This document shows positions 41,806 through 51,572 of a DNA stretch of 64,000 bases, piece after piece. Position 1 is the stretch's first letter. Each line of letters opens with the position of its first letter. This DNA comes from Aminivibrio sp. (GTDB lineage Bacteria; Synergistota; Synergistia; Synergistales; Aminobacteriaceae): assembly GCF_016756745.1 (NCBI RefSeq), contig NZ_JAESIH010000047.1, positions 1 through 64,000 on the forward strand. The letters are read 5' to 3'. The notes under the pieces are model-generated. The model was not told the DNA's origin. It made no database searches and worked only from the letters and a program-made list of their open reading frames with translations. The position numbers and the translations under genes are program-made.

Positions 41806-43116
41806 ATGCAGGTAGGCAAGTACGGCCGCACCCTGGGCATCGTCCTGGCGGGAGGCAAAGGCGAACGGCTCATGCCTCTGACTAAATACAGGGCGAAACC
41901 TGCGGTCCACTTCGCGGCGAAATACAGGATCATTGATTTTGCGCTTTCCAACCTGGTCAACAGCGGCATTTTTTCCATTTATGTTCTTGTCCAGTTCAAA
42001 AGCCATTCCTTGAACGAGCACATCGAGCGGGGGTGGCAGTTCGGCGGTGCCCTCCGGGGCCGTGATTTCTTCATCACTCTCGTTCCCGCCCAGATGTGGA
42101 GAGGAGAGCACTGGTTCCAGGGAACGGCGGACGCGGTCTACCAGAACCTTCATCTGGTGACCCTCTACGACGCCGATCGGGTGGCCATCTTCGCGGCGGA
42201 CCACGTTTACAAAATGGACGTTGACCAGATGCTGGCCTACCACATCAACAAGGGCGCAGACATCACCGTGGCGGCCAACGTGGTTCCAACCTCGGAAGCA
42301 TCAGCCTTCGGATGCATCGACACGGACGAGACCGGGCGGATCGTCGGGTTCCTGGAAAAGCCGGAGAACCCGCCGGAGATTCCGGGAACCCCGGGTTTCA
42401 CCTACGTTTCCATGGGCAATTACATCTTCGAGCGGGAGATCCTGGAAGAATCCATCATCGAGGACTCCAAGCTGCCCACGAGCCACGATTTCGGAAGGGA
42501 CATCATCCCGAAGCTCGTCGGGACATCCAGGGTCTTTGCGTACGACTTCTCCACCAATGTCCTTCCCGGAAAGGAAACATCCTCCTTCTGGAGGGAGGAC
42601 AAGCCCTACTGGAAGGACGTGGGAACCATTCGGACCTACTGGGAGGCCCACATGGACCTGCTGAAGTACGACTCGGAGATGACCTTCTACAACCCCCAAT
42701 GGGCCATACGGACCGTCTCCTATGCCGATCCCCCGTCCTATGTCTGCCCCGTGAAGGGCTACGCCTGCAGCGTGCAGAGCACCCTCTCGGCGGAAGGCAG
42801 CAGGGTGCTCGGGGCCACCGTGGAATCGTCGGTTCTTTCCCGGAACTGCGTCATCATGCCCGGCTCCTCGGTGGAGGAATCCATCATCGGCGAAGGAGTC
42901 GTGGTAGGCGAGAACTGCAGGCTGCGGCGGGTGATCATCGACAGCCATAACATCATCCCACCGAACACGGTCATGGGGTACGACGAGGAACATGACCGGG
43001 AACGGTACACCGTGGACCCGGGATCGGGCGTCATCGTGGTGGGCATGCCGATGATGCAGCTCCGGAGGTCCATCGATAACCCCAAGGAAGGCTTTGACTG
43101 GTCAAGCTTCAGCTGA
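41806..43116 (+). CDS. glgC: Glucose-1-phosphate adenylyltransferase
   Basis: This 436-residue enzyme makes ADP-glucose and is usually the regulated step of glycogen synthesis. The catalytic start GIVLAGGKGERLMPLTKYRAKPAV is followed by RIIDFALSNLVNSGI and WFQGTADAVYQN. A C-terminal left-handed beta-helix (about 300-430) carries allosteric sites. GAAGGGGG precedes the ATG. It ends the operon malQ-glgP-glgA-glgC. Confidence 0.96.
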   Translation: MQVGKYGRTLGIVLAGGKGERLMPLTKYRAKPAVHFAAKYRIIDFALSNLVNSGIFSIYVLVQFKSHSLNEHIERGWQFGGALRGRDFFITLVPAQMWRGEHWFQGTADAVYQNLHLVTLYDADRVAIFAADHVYKMDVDQMLAYHINKGADITVAANVVPTSEASAFGCIDTDETGRIVGFLEKPENPPEIPGTPGFTYVSMGNYIFEREILEESIIEDSKLPTSHDFGRDIIPKLVGTSRVFAYDFSTNVLPGKETSSFWREDKPYWKDVGTIRTYWEAHMDLLKYDSEMTFYNPQWAIRTVSYADPPSYVCPVKGYACSVQSTLSAEGSRVLGATVESSVLSRNCVIMPGSSVEESIIGEGVVVGENCRLRRVIIDSHNIIPPNTVMGYDEEHDRERYTVDPGSGVIVVGMPMMQLRRSIDNPKEGFDWSSFS

Positions 43117-43139
43117 CGGCGGGGAAAAAAAGAATCATA

Positions 43140-43165
43140 AAGGGGAGGCTTTTCGGCCTCCCCTT
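43140..43165 (+). terminator. Hairpin terminator after glgC
   Basis: AAGGGGAGGC (43140-43149) pairs with GCCTCCCCTT (43156-43165). The T run is poor (TTGTCTGTT), so efficiency is uncertain. The convergent AsmA-like gene ends 22 bp beyond. Confidence 0.6.
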
Positions 43166-43186
43166 GTCTGTTCACTGCTTTCCGTA

Positions 43187-46100
43187 CTACTTTTTGTTGA
43201 AGATGGATTCGAGAAGTTTCTCCTTGATGATGTCCGCAGGTTTTTTTGGCTCCTCTGTCGGGCTCGCAGGGGCCGGTGCAGGGGCGGGATTCATGATCTG
43301 ATCGATAATGGCCTGCTGGGGCGTTTTCGGCGCCTGGGGCTGTTCTGCGGGGTTCTGCAGCTGGGTCGCAGCCGGCTGCTGGGCGCCAGGAGCCACATTC
43401 AGGTTTGATACGGAAGGCTTCTCCACGGTCCCTCCAACGGAGAAGGAGATATCCCGGAAATCCGCCTTTTCCATTCCCTTCCGGGCTCCTCCGAGAACAC
43501 CCCTCAACGCGTCCTCCAGGGACCCGGCCGTCAGGCCGCCAAGGGTTCCGCCGGCAAGAGCGTTGATGATCTGGATGTTCACGTTCCCGGCAACCTGGAG
43601 CTTGAGGGCTCCCTTGGGGCCGACGGGCCCTTCGGCGGTCAGGAACCGGTAGAGAGGATCGTTCTGGGGCGCCGTCGCCTTCGTTCCCTTTTCAAAAATG
43701 ATGCGCCCCGTCTCGAGGCGGAAGGGAGCGGTGACCTCGGTGTACCTGATGCCGCTGATGCCGTGGAGCTTCGTCACGATATCCAGGACCTTGAACCCGG
43801 AGACCGCACCCTCGCCGATCTTTGCACTTCCCTTGCCCGAAAAGGCAAACTTCGGGGCCAGGGTTCCGGAGACGTTGGCCGAGCCCTGGGCAAGACCGGT
43901 GATTTTCCCGCCGAGCCCTCCGGTGAAGTCCTGGAGAACCCCGTTGACGTCCACGCCGCTGAGTTCGACGCTGTGGGAGAACTTCATGGTCGATATATCG
44001 AGAGAGCCGTTTCCGGAGGCCTTCCCTCCGTAGAACGAAGCGCCGGCGCCTTTCCCGGACAGGGTGTTCCCCTCCAGGACCAGGGGATAGTTCAGCGCCG
44101 TGGCCTTGAGGCCCATGACCGTCAGGGACTGGGACGTCACGGCCCCTTCCCCCTTACCGGAAGCTCCCGCGAACCGGCCCTTGAAGGTGGCATTCACCCT
44201 GCCCCCGATGCGGAATTCCTTGGCGTCGGGCATCCCTGAAGTGAGGACCGCAAGATCAAGATCCTTTCCCGAAATGTCAACGGTTATGTCAGGGGCCGCT
44301 CCAAGCTTGACGTTTCCCGTCGCTCCGAGAGTGCCTCCCCCGAACTTCGAACTGAATTCCTCTATCTTCATTTCTTTCGTATTGCCGCTGAGCCCCAGGG
44401 CGACGTCGGTGGCAGCCATTCCCGACAGAGTGACCTTCGGCGAGGATGCCTTGACCGTCACGGCCGGATTGGAAAAGGGGCCCTTGACCGTGACAGTGCC
44501 GTCCACCACTCCTCCGAGGGGGAAGTCGAGCCCTCCGGCGCCCGCGATGAAGCCGAGATCTGCCCCGGAGATCTTCGCGGCAAGATCGAGGGTTCCATCC
44601 TCGCCCTGCTTCGCCCCGAGGGTGGCGCTTCCGGAACCTGTAATGGTTCCCTTACCGCTTTTCACCGAGGCGGAGGAAATATTGATCTTCTGCCCGGTTT
44701 TCCTCAGCTTCACTGCGAGATCGGAGAAGGTGATCCCCTGGACGGCGGCACTTCCCGCCCCTATGTCGAGGTCAAGATCAGCCTTTTCGATGGCCTTCAG
44801 GTCTCCCGCAAGGGTGGTGGCTACCTTCAGGTTCTTGAAGGTGGCCATGTCGAGAAGCCCCAGCAATCCGGAGGTAAGGGAGAGGTCGATCTTCGGGGTT
44901 GACGTTGTTCCCGTCACCGTTGCTCCCGCCGTGACGGCACCCTTGATCTTGTACCGGGCGATATCGGGATAGAAGGCAGCTATCGCGCCGGGCTGGAGAT
45001 TCTCCAGGGTCGCCTTGAGGTTCAGTTTCCCGTCTGCTGCGATCGTTCCGGAGCCTGAAAGGGAGGAACCTCTCCACTTGGCCGACGCGCCGATAATGTT
45101 CACTGTTTTACCCTTGAGGGCGAAGGAAACCGACGGCGCCTCCACTGTCTCTTTCATGGCGGTGAGCTTGTTGCTCCAGGCCTTTCCGGAGATCTCGGGA
45201 ACGGCCGCGGTGCCCTTGACGGTCACATCGGCATTCACCGTTCCGGCGAGGGCCGGATCCTTCAGTTCAGGAACCAGGGCCGCTGCCTTCGCGAGGTTGA
45301 AGGACCGGAGATTGCCCGTGAGATTCAGCTTCGGGGAGGTCATGTAGTCGGTAATCGTTCCCTGGGCGGTGATGGGTGCCCCTTCGAAGTTGCTCTTTGC
45401 GCTCACCGTCAGCACCTTGGGGTTGATCTTCACCTGGGCGGCCGAATTGGTAACGCTGTAGCCGAAGGCGCCCAGGACTGGCGCGCTGAACTCAACCGTA
45501 CCGTCCAGGGCATCTGCGGCACCGGAGAGCTTCAACGTAAACTTGTCGATTTCACCGGAAACGTCGCCAATGTCAGGATAGAGCTTCTTCAGTTCCGCAA
45601 CCTTGATTGACGTCCCGGCGAGGTCAAGGTCAAGCACCGGGGGCTTGCCGGGAGCAAAGCCGAGGCTCATGCTTCCTGAAAGGGGCATGGCGAGGACGCC
45701 GGCTTCAAGATCCGTGACGGAAAGTTTGTCCGCTCCGAGAGCCCACTTGGCCCGGACGCTGTCCACGGGATAGCCCAGAACGGATTTTCCGCTGTAATTG
45801 ACATCACCTGCAAAAGACGGCGCATTCCACTCACCGTCCCCCCGGAAGTTGAGGGATACCTTTCCGTCGAAACCATCGGCGGGAACCACTGGCCAGAAGG
45901 CGACGAGTTCCTTCAGGTCCAGTTCCTTCAGGGTACCGCTCACGGCAAGGCTGGGAGACACTCTTCCCGAGGCGGACACCGAGCCTTTTCCCACGTTCAG
46001 CGCCATGGATTTCACGTCCACGATGTTTCCGTCCAGCAGAACGGCCGTCTTTCCCCTGACAGCAACACCGTTGACGGCAAGGTCGAGATCAGCGTCGATA

Positions 46101-46582
46101 TCCTTGCCTGAAAACGAGAGACCGATGCTTGTGATGTCCGCCTTCGCCCATTTCGATGTTATGGTGCTGTCAACGAGGCGGACCGTCTCCACCGGAATCT
46201 CCCCTCCACTCCCACTCTCGAAGCTGAGCCGGGAGATCTGCTCCGCCAGGGCGTCGGCATCAGCGGTTACTCCACCCACCGAGACCACTCTCAGCTTCGG
46301 AGACTTCGAGAGAAGGGACATCAGGTTGAGCTTTACCTCGAGAAAATCGGCGGAAAAGAGCGGTTTGCCTTCCTTCACAAGAGTGATCTTCCCGGTGGTG
46401 AAGCCCTTTATGGGGTTGCCGGATATTCCGTCCACGATCAGATCGGCGCCGAGCGTTTCCTTCACTGCCTTGGTCGTTTCCCGGACCACGAGATCCCCGG
46501 CAAAATCCACGCCGGCCCCTATGAGTACCACGCCCGCCAGGCCGACCACCAGAAACAGACCTATCATCTTTTTCTTTCCCAT
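43187..46582 (-). CDS. AsmA/TamB-like envelope protein
   Basis: This 1131-residue protein has one N-terminal membrane anchor (MIGLFLVVGLAGVVLIGAGV) and a long periplasmic part of repeating short beta-strands with G/K/D/V-rich pattern, as in AsmA, YdbH and TamB. ADLIVDGISGNPIKGFTTGKITLVKEGKPLF near the N-terminus resembles the AsmA start. A Pro/Ala/Gln-rich linker (about 1070-1115) precedes a basic tail ending in KLLESIFNKK. Such bridge-like proteins are linked to lipid or outer-membrane protein traffic between membranes, so the gene implies a diderm cell. AGGAGG precedes the ATG. Confidence 0.8.
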   Translation of the reverse strand: MGKKKMIGLFLVVGLAGVVLIGAGVDFAGDLVVRETTKAVKETLGADLIVDGISGNPIKGFTTGKITLVKEGKPLFSADFLEVKLNLMSLLSKSPKLRVVSVGGVTADADALAEQISRLSFESGSGGEIPVETVRLVDSTITSKWAKADITSIGLSFSGKDIDADLDLAVNGVAVRGKTAVLLDGNIVDVKSMALNVGKGSVSASGRVSPSLAVSGTLKELDLKELVAFWPVVPADGFDGKVSLNFRGDGEWNAPSFAGDVNYSGKSVLGYPVDSVRAKWALGADKLSVTDLEAGVLAMPLSGSMSLGFAPGKPPVLDLDLAGTSIKVAELKKLYPDIGDVSGEIDKFTLKLSGAADALDGTVEFSAPVLGAFGYSVTNSAAQVKINPKVLTVSAKSNFEGAPITAQGTITDYMTSPKLNLTGNLRSFNLAKAAALVPELKDPALAGTVNADVTVKGTAAVPEISGKAWSNKLTAMKETVEAPSVSFALKGKTVNIIGASAKWRGSSLSGSGTIAADGKLNLKATLENLQPGAIAAFYPDIARYKIKGAVTAGATVTGTTSTPKIDLSLTSGLLGLLDMATFKNLKVATTLAGDLKAIEKADLDLDIGAGSAAVQGITFSDLAVKLRKTGQKINISSASVKSGKGTITGSGSATLGAKQGEDGTLDLAAKISGADLGFIAGAGGLDFPLGGVVDGTVTVKGPFSNPAVTVKASSPKVTLSGMAATDVALGLSGNTKEMKIEEFSSKFGGGTLGATGNVKLGAAPDITVDISGKDLDLAVLTSGMPDAKEFRIGGRVNATFKGRFAGASGKGEGAVTSQSLTVMGLKATALNYPLVLEGNTLSGKGAGASFYGGKASGNGSLDISTMKFSHSVELSGVDVNGVLQDFTGGLGGKITGLAQGSANVSGTLAPKFAFSGKGSAKIGEGAVSGFKVLDIVTKLHGISGIRYTEVTAPFRLETGRIIFEKGTKATAPQNDPLYRFLTAEGPVGPKGALKLQVAGNVNIQIINALAGGTLGGLTAGSLEDALRGVLGGARKGMEKADFRDISFSVGGTVEKPSVSNLNVAPGAQQPAATQLQNPAEQPQAPKTPQQAIIDQIMNPAPAPAPASPTEEPKKPADIIKEKLLESIFNKK

Positions 46583-46682
46583 TGTATCAGGACCTCCTTT
46601 TCTCCCGCCCGAAAGGGCTACCGAGTGCGGAATTCCTTCGCACGATATTTTTCATTCTGATTCCGATTATAACACTGACCTA

Positions 46683-47516
46683 TTACGGCTCCTCCATTAG
46701 AAAGCCTTCGGCCACGATGACGGTCCGCCCTTTCAGGGACGCTTCCACGGTCATTCCGTCCTGCCCGAAGGAGAGGGTCACCGTGTTCACCCCGCCGGGG
46801 TTGATCACGTCCAAAACCGTGCAGGGAAGGGATGGGCGGCCGTTCAGGAGAAGCCAGCAGATCGCGGACGCAGTGGAGCCGGTGCCGCAGGAATCTGTGA
46901 GGTCCTCCACCCCCCGTTCGTAGGTCACGGACCGTATGGTCGCCTCACGGCCCCCGAAGACAAAATTCACGTTCGCGCCGTCGGGGAAGAGGTTCCTGTC
47001 GTGGCGGAGCGCTCTCCCCACATGAACCATGCGCTCCCGGGACGGTTCCGTTTCGCAGAACAGAACGGCATGGGGAACGCCCACCCGGAGAAAGGAGGCC
47101 GGAAAAGTTTCTCCGTCCACAGTGAGAGACCGGTTGAACCACCCTCCTTTCAGGGAGACGGTTCCCATCCGGAGATCGACGAAGGGAGAATCCACCGTTG
47201 CCTCCATAATTCCCGCAAGGGTGGAAAAACGCTGTCTCCTGCCGGCGATGCTCTTTTCGAAGGCATACCTGGCGATGCACCGGGCGCCGTTCCCGCACAT
47301 TTCTCCTTCACTGCCGTCGGCATTGAAAAGGCGCATGGTGAAGTCAGCCTCCCGGGAGGTTTCCGCGACAAGCACGCCGTCAGCCCCGAGGGACTGGCGC
47401 CTTCTGCAGTACGAAACGGCCGCCGTTGAAAGAAATGCCGCCGGATACTGTCCCGACATATTGTCAAGAACAATGAAATCGTTGCCGTTGCCCTGCATTT
47501 TCGTAAATGGAATCAC
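46683..47516 (-). CDS. dapF: Diaminopimelate epimerase
   Basis: This 277-residue cofactor-independent epimerase converts LL- to meso-diaminopimelate for peptidoglycan and lysine. The two catalytic cysteines are in GEMCGNGARC (about 75-84) and TDSCGTGSTAS (about 215-225). KMQGNGNDFIVLDN is the family start. lysA, the next enzyme towards lysine, is 5 kb away on the same strand but in a separate unit. Confidence 0.95.
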   Translation of the reverse strand: MIPFTKMQGNGNDFIVLDNMSGQYPAAFLSTAAVSYCRRRQSLGADGVLVAETSREADFTMRLFNADGSEGEMCGNGARCIARYAFEKSIAGRRQRFSTLAGIMEATVDSPFVDLRMGTVSLKGGWFNRSLTVDGETFPASFLRVGVPHAVLFCETEPSRERMVHVGRALRHDRNLFPDGANVNFVFGGREATIRSVTYERGVEDLTDSCGTGSTASAICWLLLNGRPSLPCTVLDVINPGGVNTVTLSFGQDGMTVEASLKGRTVIVAEGFLMEEP

Positions 47517-47649
47517 GGTTATCTCCCCCGGATGATGATAAATTACTCCTGCTCACAGTTTTATTTACGCTACCAAATTTTACTCCATGTTACAACCGCC
47601 GTTTTCCGCTATATTTATGTATTTGCACGGGTCTGAAGGAGGAAGCATC

Positions 47650-48117
47650 ATGAACCCCAGAGAACTGCTTCCGGTATATCGACACCGGGAAAAGAATCCC
47701 GGTCCTCGATGAAAGCATGGGAACGCTTCTCGCGGTAAAGGGCTGGAATCCCCCCCTTCCGGAGGAAATGGACCTCGGCAGTCCGGAAATCGCGGAACCC
47801 ATCCATGGGTCCTACCTGGCAGCCGGGGCAAGGGTACTCGACGTCAACGGGGGGCCTTCCCACCATCGGCCAGGAAGCGGCCATGAAGGCCCCACCGGGA
47901 TCTGGGGACCGCCATCATCAAGGAGACCGGTGGGCCGACATCCTCTCCTCCCTTCCCCTGGATCCCATCCGCATCGCCTGGGACTTTCCGGGGGAACGGG
48001 ACATAGACGAACAGGCGTCACCGTCTTCACCCGAGGAAAGAGCACGGACCTGGGGCTGTTCGGAAAGAGAGGTCCGCCTCTTCGAAGAGCTTCCGACGAA
48101 GTTCCGGACAAAATAAG
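47650..48117 (+). pseudogene. Frameshifted homocysteine S-methyltransferase-like gene fragment
   Basis: GAAGGAGG precedes an ATG at 47650, which opens MNPRELLP and then stops at TGA 47710. The +1 frame continues as YIDTGKRIPVLDESMGTLLAVKGW, then PEIAEPIHGSYLAAGARVL. This matches the N-terminus of homocysteine methyltransferases (MetH/BHMT type), which read LDGxMGTLL then HxxYLxAGA. After ARVL the similarity ends and the frame appears to shift again; no zinc-site cysteines are found. One or more indels plus a truncation make it a pseudogene. A pair of sequencing errors is the alternative for the first shift only. Confidence 0.55.
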
Positions 48118-48211
48118 GGGATGGGGAAAATTTTCGGATCTTTTCGGGAAGGGACCGGAGGATTCCAGGGGAAAAGCGCCGCCGGGACTGATCTCCGGCG
48201 GCGCTTTTCGT

Positions 48212-48919
48212 TCATCCCCCGAGGTAGGCCTTGATGATCTCGGGATCCCGCGCGAGATCAGGTCCGCTGCCGCTCTTGACGAACCGCCCCGCCTCGAGGA
48301 TGTATCCCCTGTCGCTGATCTCCAGCGCCCGGGTGGCGTTCTGCTCCACGAGCAGCACGGTCATTCCCGCGTCCCGGATCTGGAGAATGGTCTCCATGAG
48401 GGTATCCACCAAGATGGGCGCCAGGCCGAGGGAGGGCTCGTCAAGAAGCAGAATCCTGGGGCTTCCCATGAGAGCCCTGGATATGGCCAACATCTGCTGC
48501 TCCCCCCCGGAAAGGGTGCCGGACCGCTGTTTCAGCCGCTGCTTCAGTATGGGGAAGAGGCGGAAACAGCGCTCGAAATCCTCTGAGAGCCCATCGTCCT
48601 TTTTTCTCCTGTACGCTCCCATGATCAGATTCTCCTCCACGGTGAGGGCCGAGAAGAGACGGCGCCTCTCCGGGACGAGGGCGAGGCCCCGGGCCACCAC
48701 CTCGTGGGGCTTCGCCGGAAGAGGCTTGCCGAAAAGCTCCACGGCGCCCCCGGACCGTTCCGCCACCCCAGCAAGGGTCCACATGACGGTGGATTTTCCG
48801 GCCCCGTTGGAGCCGACAATGGACACGATCTCCCGCTCCTCGAGGGAGAAGGAAATTCCCTGAACGGCATGGATGGTGCCGTAATGGACATGGAGGCCGT
48901 CAACCCGCAGTACGGTCAT
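48212..48919 (-). CDS. livF: Branched-chain amino acid ABC transporter, ATPase LivF
   Basis: This 235-residue ATPase has Walker A GSNGAGKSTVMW (about 36-47), signature LSGGEQQMLAISRAL and Walker B ILLLDEPSLGLAP. The LivF-specific ARGLALVPERRRLF and VEENLIMGAY are present. It overlaps livG by 20 nt at the end of the liv operon. Confidence 0.95.
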   Translation of the reverse strand: MTVLRVDGLHVHYGTIHAVQGISFSLEEREIVSIVGSNGAGKSTVMWTLAGVAERSGGAVELFGKPLPAKPHEVVARGLALVPERRRLFSALTVEENLIMGAYRRKKDDGLSEDFERCFRLFPILKQRLKQRSGTLSGGEQQMLAISRALMGSPRILLLDEPSLGLAPILVDTLMETILQIRDAGMTVLLVEQNATRALEISDRGYILEAGRFVKSGSGPDLARDPEIIKAYLGG

Positions 48920-49703
48920 TGTTCTTCGTTCCTTTCCCGAGGTACGCGGCCACCACGGCGGGGTTCGCCCGGACTTCGTCCGGCGTTCCCGCGGCGAGGA
49001 GGGCGCCGAAGTTCATTACCACTATGGGCGAGCAGATGTTCATCACCAGGTCCATGTGGTGCTCAATGAGCAGGATGGTCACGCTGAAGCTGTCCCGGAC
49101 CTCGGAGACAAGGGCGGCGAGACTTCGGGTCTCCTCGGGGTTCATTCCCGCAGCGGGTTCGTCGAGAAGGAGGAGTTTCGGATCTGTGGCAAGGGCCCGG
49201 GCGATCTCCAGCTTTCGCTGCAGCCCGTAGGGCAGGGTGTTCGCCTGCCGGCCCGCGTACCGTTCGAGCCCCAGGGACGCCAGGAGGTCCATGCCCCTGT
49301 CGTGGAGCGCCCTTTCTCTGCGGCGGGTTCCCGGGGTCCCAAGCAGCGCACCGGCGAAACTGAATTTTTCCCGCTGGAGAAGGGGGGTAAGAACATTCTC
49401 AAGGCAGGTTCGCCTGTTGAAGAGGCGGATGTTCTGGAACGTCCTGGCGATGCCCTTTCTGACGATTGCATCGGGACGGAGCCCTCCCATCTCCTCCCCT
49501 TCGAAGAGGATGGAGCCTTCCGTGGGGCGGTAGATACCCGTGACAAGGTTGAACACCGTAGTCTTCCCCGCACCGTTGGGGCCGATGATTCCCGTGATGG
49601 AACCCTCCCGGACCCCGAAGGAGAACCGGTCCACCGCCCGGATGCCCCCGAAGGTTTTCGTGAGTCCCTTCACCTCGAGGAGAAGCCTCCCGACCGCCGT
49701 CAT
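48900..49703 (-). CDS. livG: Branched-chain amino acid ABC transporter, ATPase LivG
   Basis: This 267-residue ATPase has Walker A GPNGAGKTTVFN (about 40-51), LLLDEPAAGMNPEETRSLAALV and the LivG mark ARTFQNIRLFNRRTCLENVLTP. Its signature reads LPYGLQRKLEIARAL, a known LivG variant of LSGGQ. Its start overlaps the livM stop as ATGA. Confidence 0.95.
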   Translation of the reverse strand: MTAVGRLLLEVKGLTKTFGGIRAVDRFSFGVREGSITGIIGPNGAGKTTVFNLVTGIYRPTEGSILFEGEEMGGLRPDAIVRKGIARTFQNIRLFNRRTCLENVLTPLLQREKFSFAGALLGTPGTRRRERALHDRGMDLLASLGLERYAGRQANTLPYGLQRKLEIARALATDPKLLLLDEPAAGMNPEETRSLAALVSEVRDSFSVTILLIEHHMDLVMNICSPIVVMNFGALLAAGTPDEVRANPAVVAAYLGKGTKNNDRTAG

Positions 49704-50563
49704 GACCGGGACCTTCCTTCAGGGTTCCCGTTTTTCCGGAAGAAAGCGGAAATCTCGGAGTATCCCATGAGCCCCTGGGGCCGGTAGACCATGATGAGTA
49801 CGAGAAGAAGCCCGTAGGCCACCAGGCGCCACATCTGGGCCACCCTGAGGGCTTCGGGAAGGGCTATGAAGACGAATGAGGCGATGAGGGGCCCGGAGAT
49901 GCTGCCCATGCCTCCGGCGATGACCGCCGCCAGCAGCTGGGTGGACTGGACCAGGGTGAACATGACGGGCTGGATGAAGGAGAGGAAATGGGCCAGCAAA
50001 CCTCCCGAAAGGCCGCAGTACACGGCGCTCACCGCAAGGGAAAGGAGCCTGGTGCGGAAAAGCCGCACCCCCGCCATTTCGGCGGCCACGGGATCCTCCC
50101 GGATGGCGATGCAGGCTGCCCCCCAGCGGGAACGGAGGAAGTTCCGCGCCACGAGCACGCCCCCCGCGAGGCAGACCAGCACCACGGGGAGGGTTGTGAA
50201 ACCGTCGATGCCCGGAAGCCCCCTCGCGCCGTTGGTGATCTCGAGATTTTCGAGGATGACCCGCAGGGCTTCGCCGAAGCCGAGGATGGCGATGGCGAAG
50301 TAGTCGCTCCTGAGCTTCGCCCGAAGGGTGGGCACGCCGATGACCAGGCTGACGAGGCCGGCGGCTACACCCCCAGCCGCCAGGGCGAGATAGAAGGGAA
50401 CGTAATAGTAGTAGGTGAGGATCGCCGAAGTGTAAGCGCCGACGGCCACGAAGGCCGCGTGCCCCAGGGAGAAGAGCCCCGTGAACCCTGTGAAGATGGA
50501 GAGACCGAGCACGGCGATCATGTTGATGCACGCGAGAATGACGATGGAGAGAATATAGTCCAT
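49700..50563 (-). CDS. livM: Branched-chain amino acid ABC transporter, permease LivM
   Basis: This 287-residue permease has about eight transmembrane segments. GLSIFTGFTGLFSLGHAAFVAVGAYTSAIL and AIREDPVAAEMAGV are LivM hallmarks. The ATG at 50563 with AAGGTG upstream is used; the longer frame lies in livH. It lies 2 nt after livH. Confidence 0.94.
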   Translation of the reverse strand: MDYILSIVILACINMIAVLGLSIFTGFTGLFSLGHAAFVAVGAYTSAILTYYYYVPFYLALAAGGVAAGLVSLVIGVPTLRAKLRSDYFAIAILGFGEALRVILENLEITNGARGLPGIDGFTTLPVVLVCLAGGVLVARNFLRSRWGAACIAIREDPVAAEMAGVRLFRTRLLSLAVSAVYCGLSGGLLAHFLSFIQPVMFTLVQSTQLLAAVIAGGMGSISGPLIASFVFIALPEALRVAQMWRLVAYGLLLVLIMVYRPQGLMGYSEISAFFRKNGNPEGRSRS

Positions 50564-50565
50564 GG

Positions 50566-51450
50566 CTACACCTTTTCCTCGCTGTCCTGTCCGAGAAGTC
50601 CGTTCGGCCTCCAGACGAGGAAGGCTATCAGGAGCGTAAAGCTGAACACGTCCCGCATCACGCTCGACACATAGGAAGAGACGAAGGTCTCCACGACGCC
50701 GAGGACCAGTCCCCCGGCGAGGGCCCCGGGAAGGCTTCCCAGGCCGCCGATGACGGCGGCAATGTAGGCCTTGTTGGTGACCCATCCCATGGTGGGGTAG
50801 ACGAGGTATTTTATGCCCAGGAAGACTCCGGCCACGCCGGCGAATCCGCCGGCGAGAAGGAAGACGATGGAGATGAGCCTGTCCAGGTCAACTCCCATGA
50901 GGGAGCACATGGTCATGTCCGATACACCTGCACGGATAGCAATTCCTGTGCGGGTGCGGGTAATGAAAAGATGAAGTCCCAGGATGGCCGCAAGGGCGAA
51001 AAGGAAGGCACCTACGTCGAGAAGGCTGACACTGCTTCTGCCGATGGAGATCACCTGCCGTCCGAAGAACTCGGGAAAGGCATAAAACCTGGAGCCGATG
51101 GTGGCATAAACCAGGTTTTCGAGGAATACGGCGCACCCCATGGCACTGATCATGAGGTACAGGGAGGGAGCCTTCCGCCTGCGGAGGCTCGAATAGGCGA
51201 GCCGCTCGTTGAGAACGGCAATGATCCCCGCACCCGCGATGCTTCCCGCGAGAACGAGGCCGAATCCCAGGCTGAACTTCGTCGCCAGGGCAAGCCCCAC
51301 GTAGGCGCCGAGCATTATGACCGCTCCGTGGGCGAAGTTGCTGAAGTTGAGCACGCTGAAGACGAGGGAATACCCCACCGCCATCAGCGCGTAGATGCCT
51401 CCTATGGAGAGGCCCGTTATCAGAGTCTGAAGGAACAATCCGGCCCACAC
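50566..51450 (-). CDS. livH: Branched-chain amino acid ABC transporter, permease LivH
   Basis: This 294-residue permease begins at GTG with AAAGGAT upstream. GLSIGGIYALMAVGYSLVFSVLNFSNFAHGAVIMLGAYVGL is the diagnostic LivH start, and GTRTGIAIRAGVSDMTMCSLMGVDLDR follows. It is the first gene after a terminator-like hairpin downstream of livK, so it probably depends on readthrough. Confidence 0.95.
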   Translation of the reverse strand: MWAGLFLQTLITGLSIGGIYALMAVGYSLVFSVLNFSNFAHGAVIMLGAYVGLALATKFSLGFGLVLAGSIAGAGIIAVLNERLAYSSLRRRKAPSLYLMISAMGCAVFLENLVYATIGSRFYAFPEFFGRQVISIGRSSVSLLDVGAFLFALAAILGLHLFITRTRTGIAIRAGVSDMTMCSLMGVDLDRLISIVFLLAGGFAGVAGVFLGIKYLVYPTMGWVTNKAYIAAVIGGLGSLPGALAGGLVLGVVETFVSSYVSSVMRDVFSFTLLIAFLVWRPNGLLGQDSEEKV

Positions 51451-51516
51451 ATCCTTTGAGCGTATTGGGAAAGGTCGCCTCTCCTCCGGTTATCCCGGTT
51501 CCGGACGGATTTTTTC

Positions 51517-51557
51517 AAAAAAACCGGGGGAGCACCCGGGCGAAGGGCGCCCCCGGT
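51517..51557 (-). terminator. Terminator between livK and livH
   Basis: On the minus strand ACCGGGGG (51550-51557) pairs with CCCCCGGT (51523-51530), followed by seven T residues. It should make the binding protein more abundant than the membrane components. Confidence 0.85.
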
Positions 51558-51572
51558 AACACACAGCCGCGA

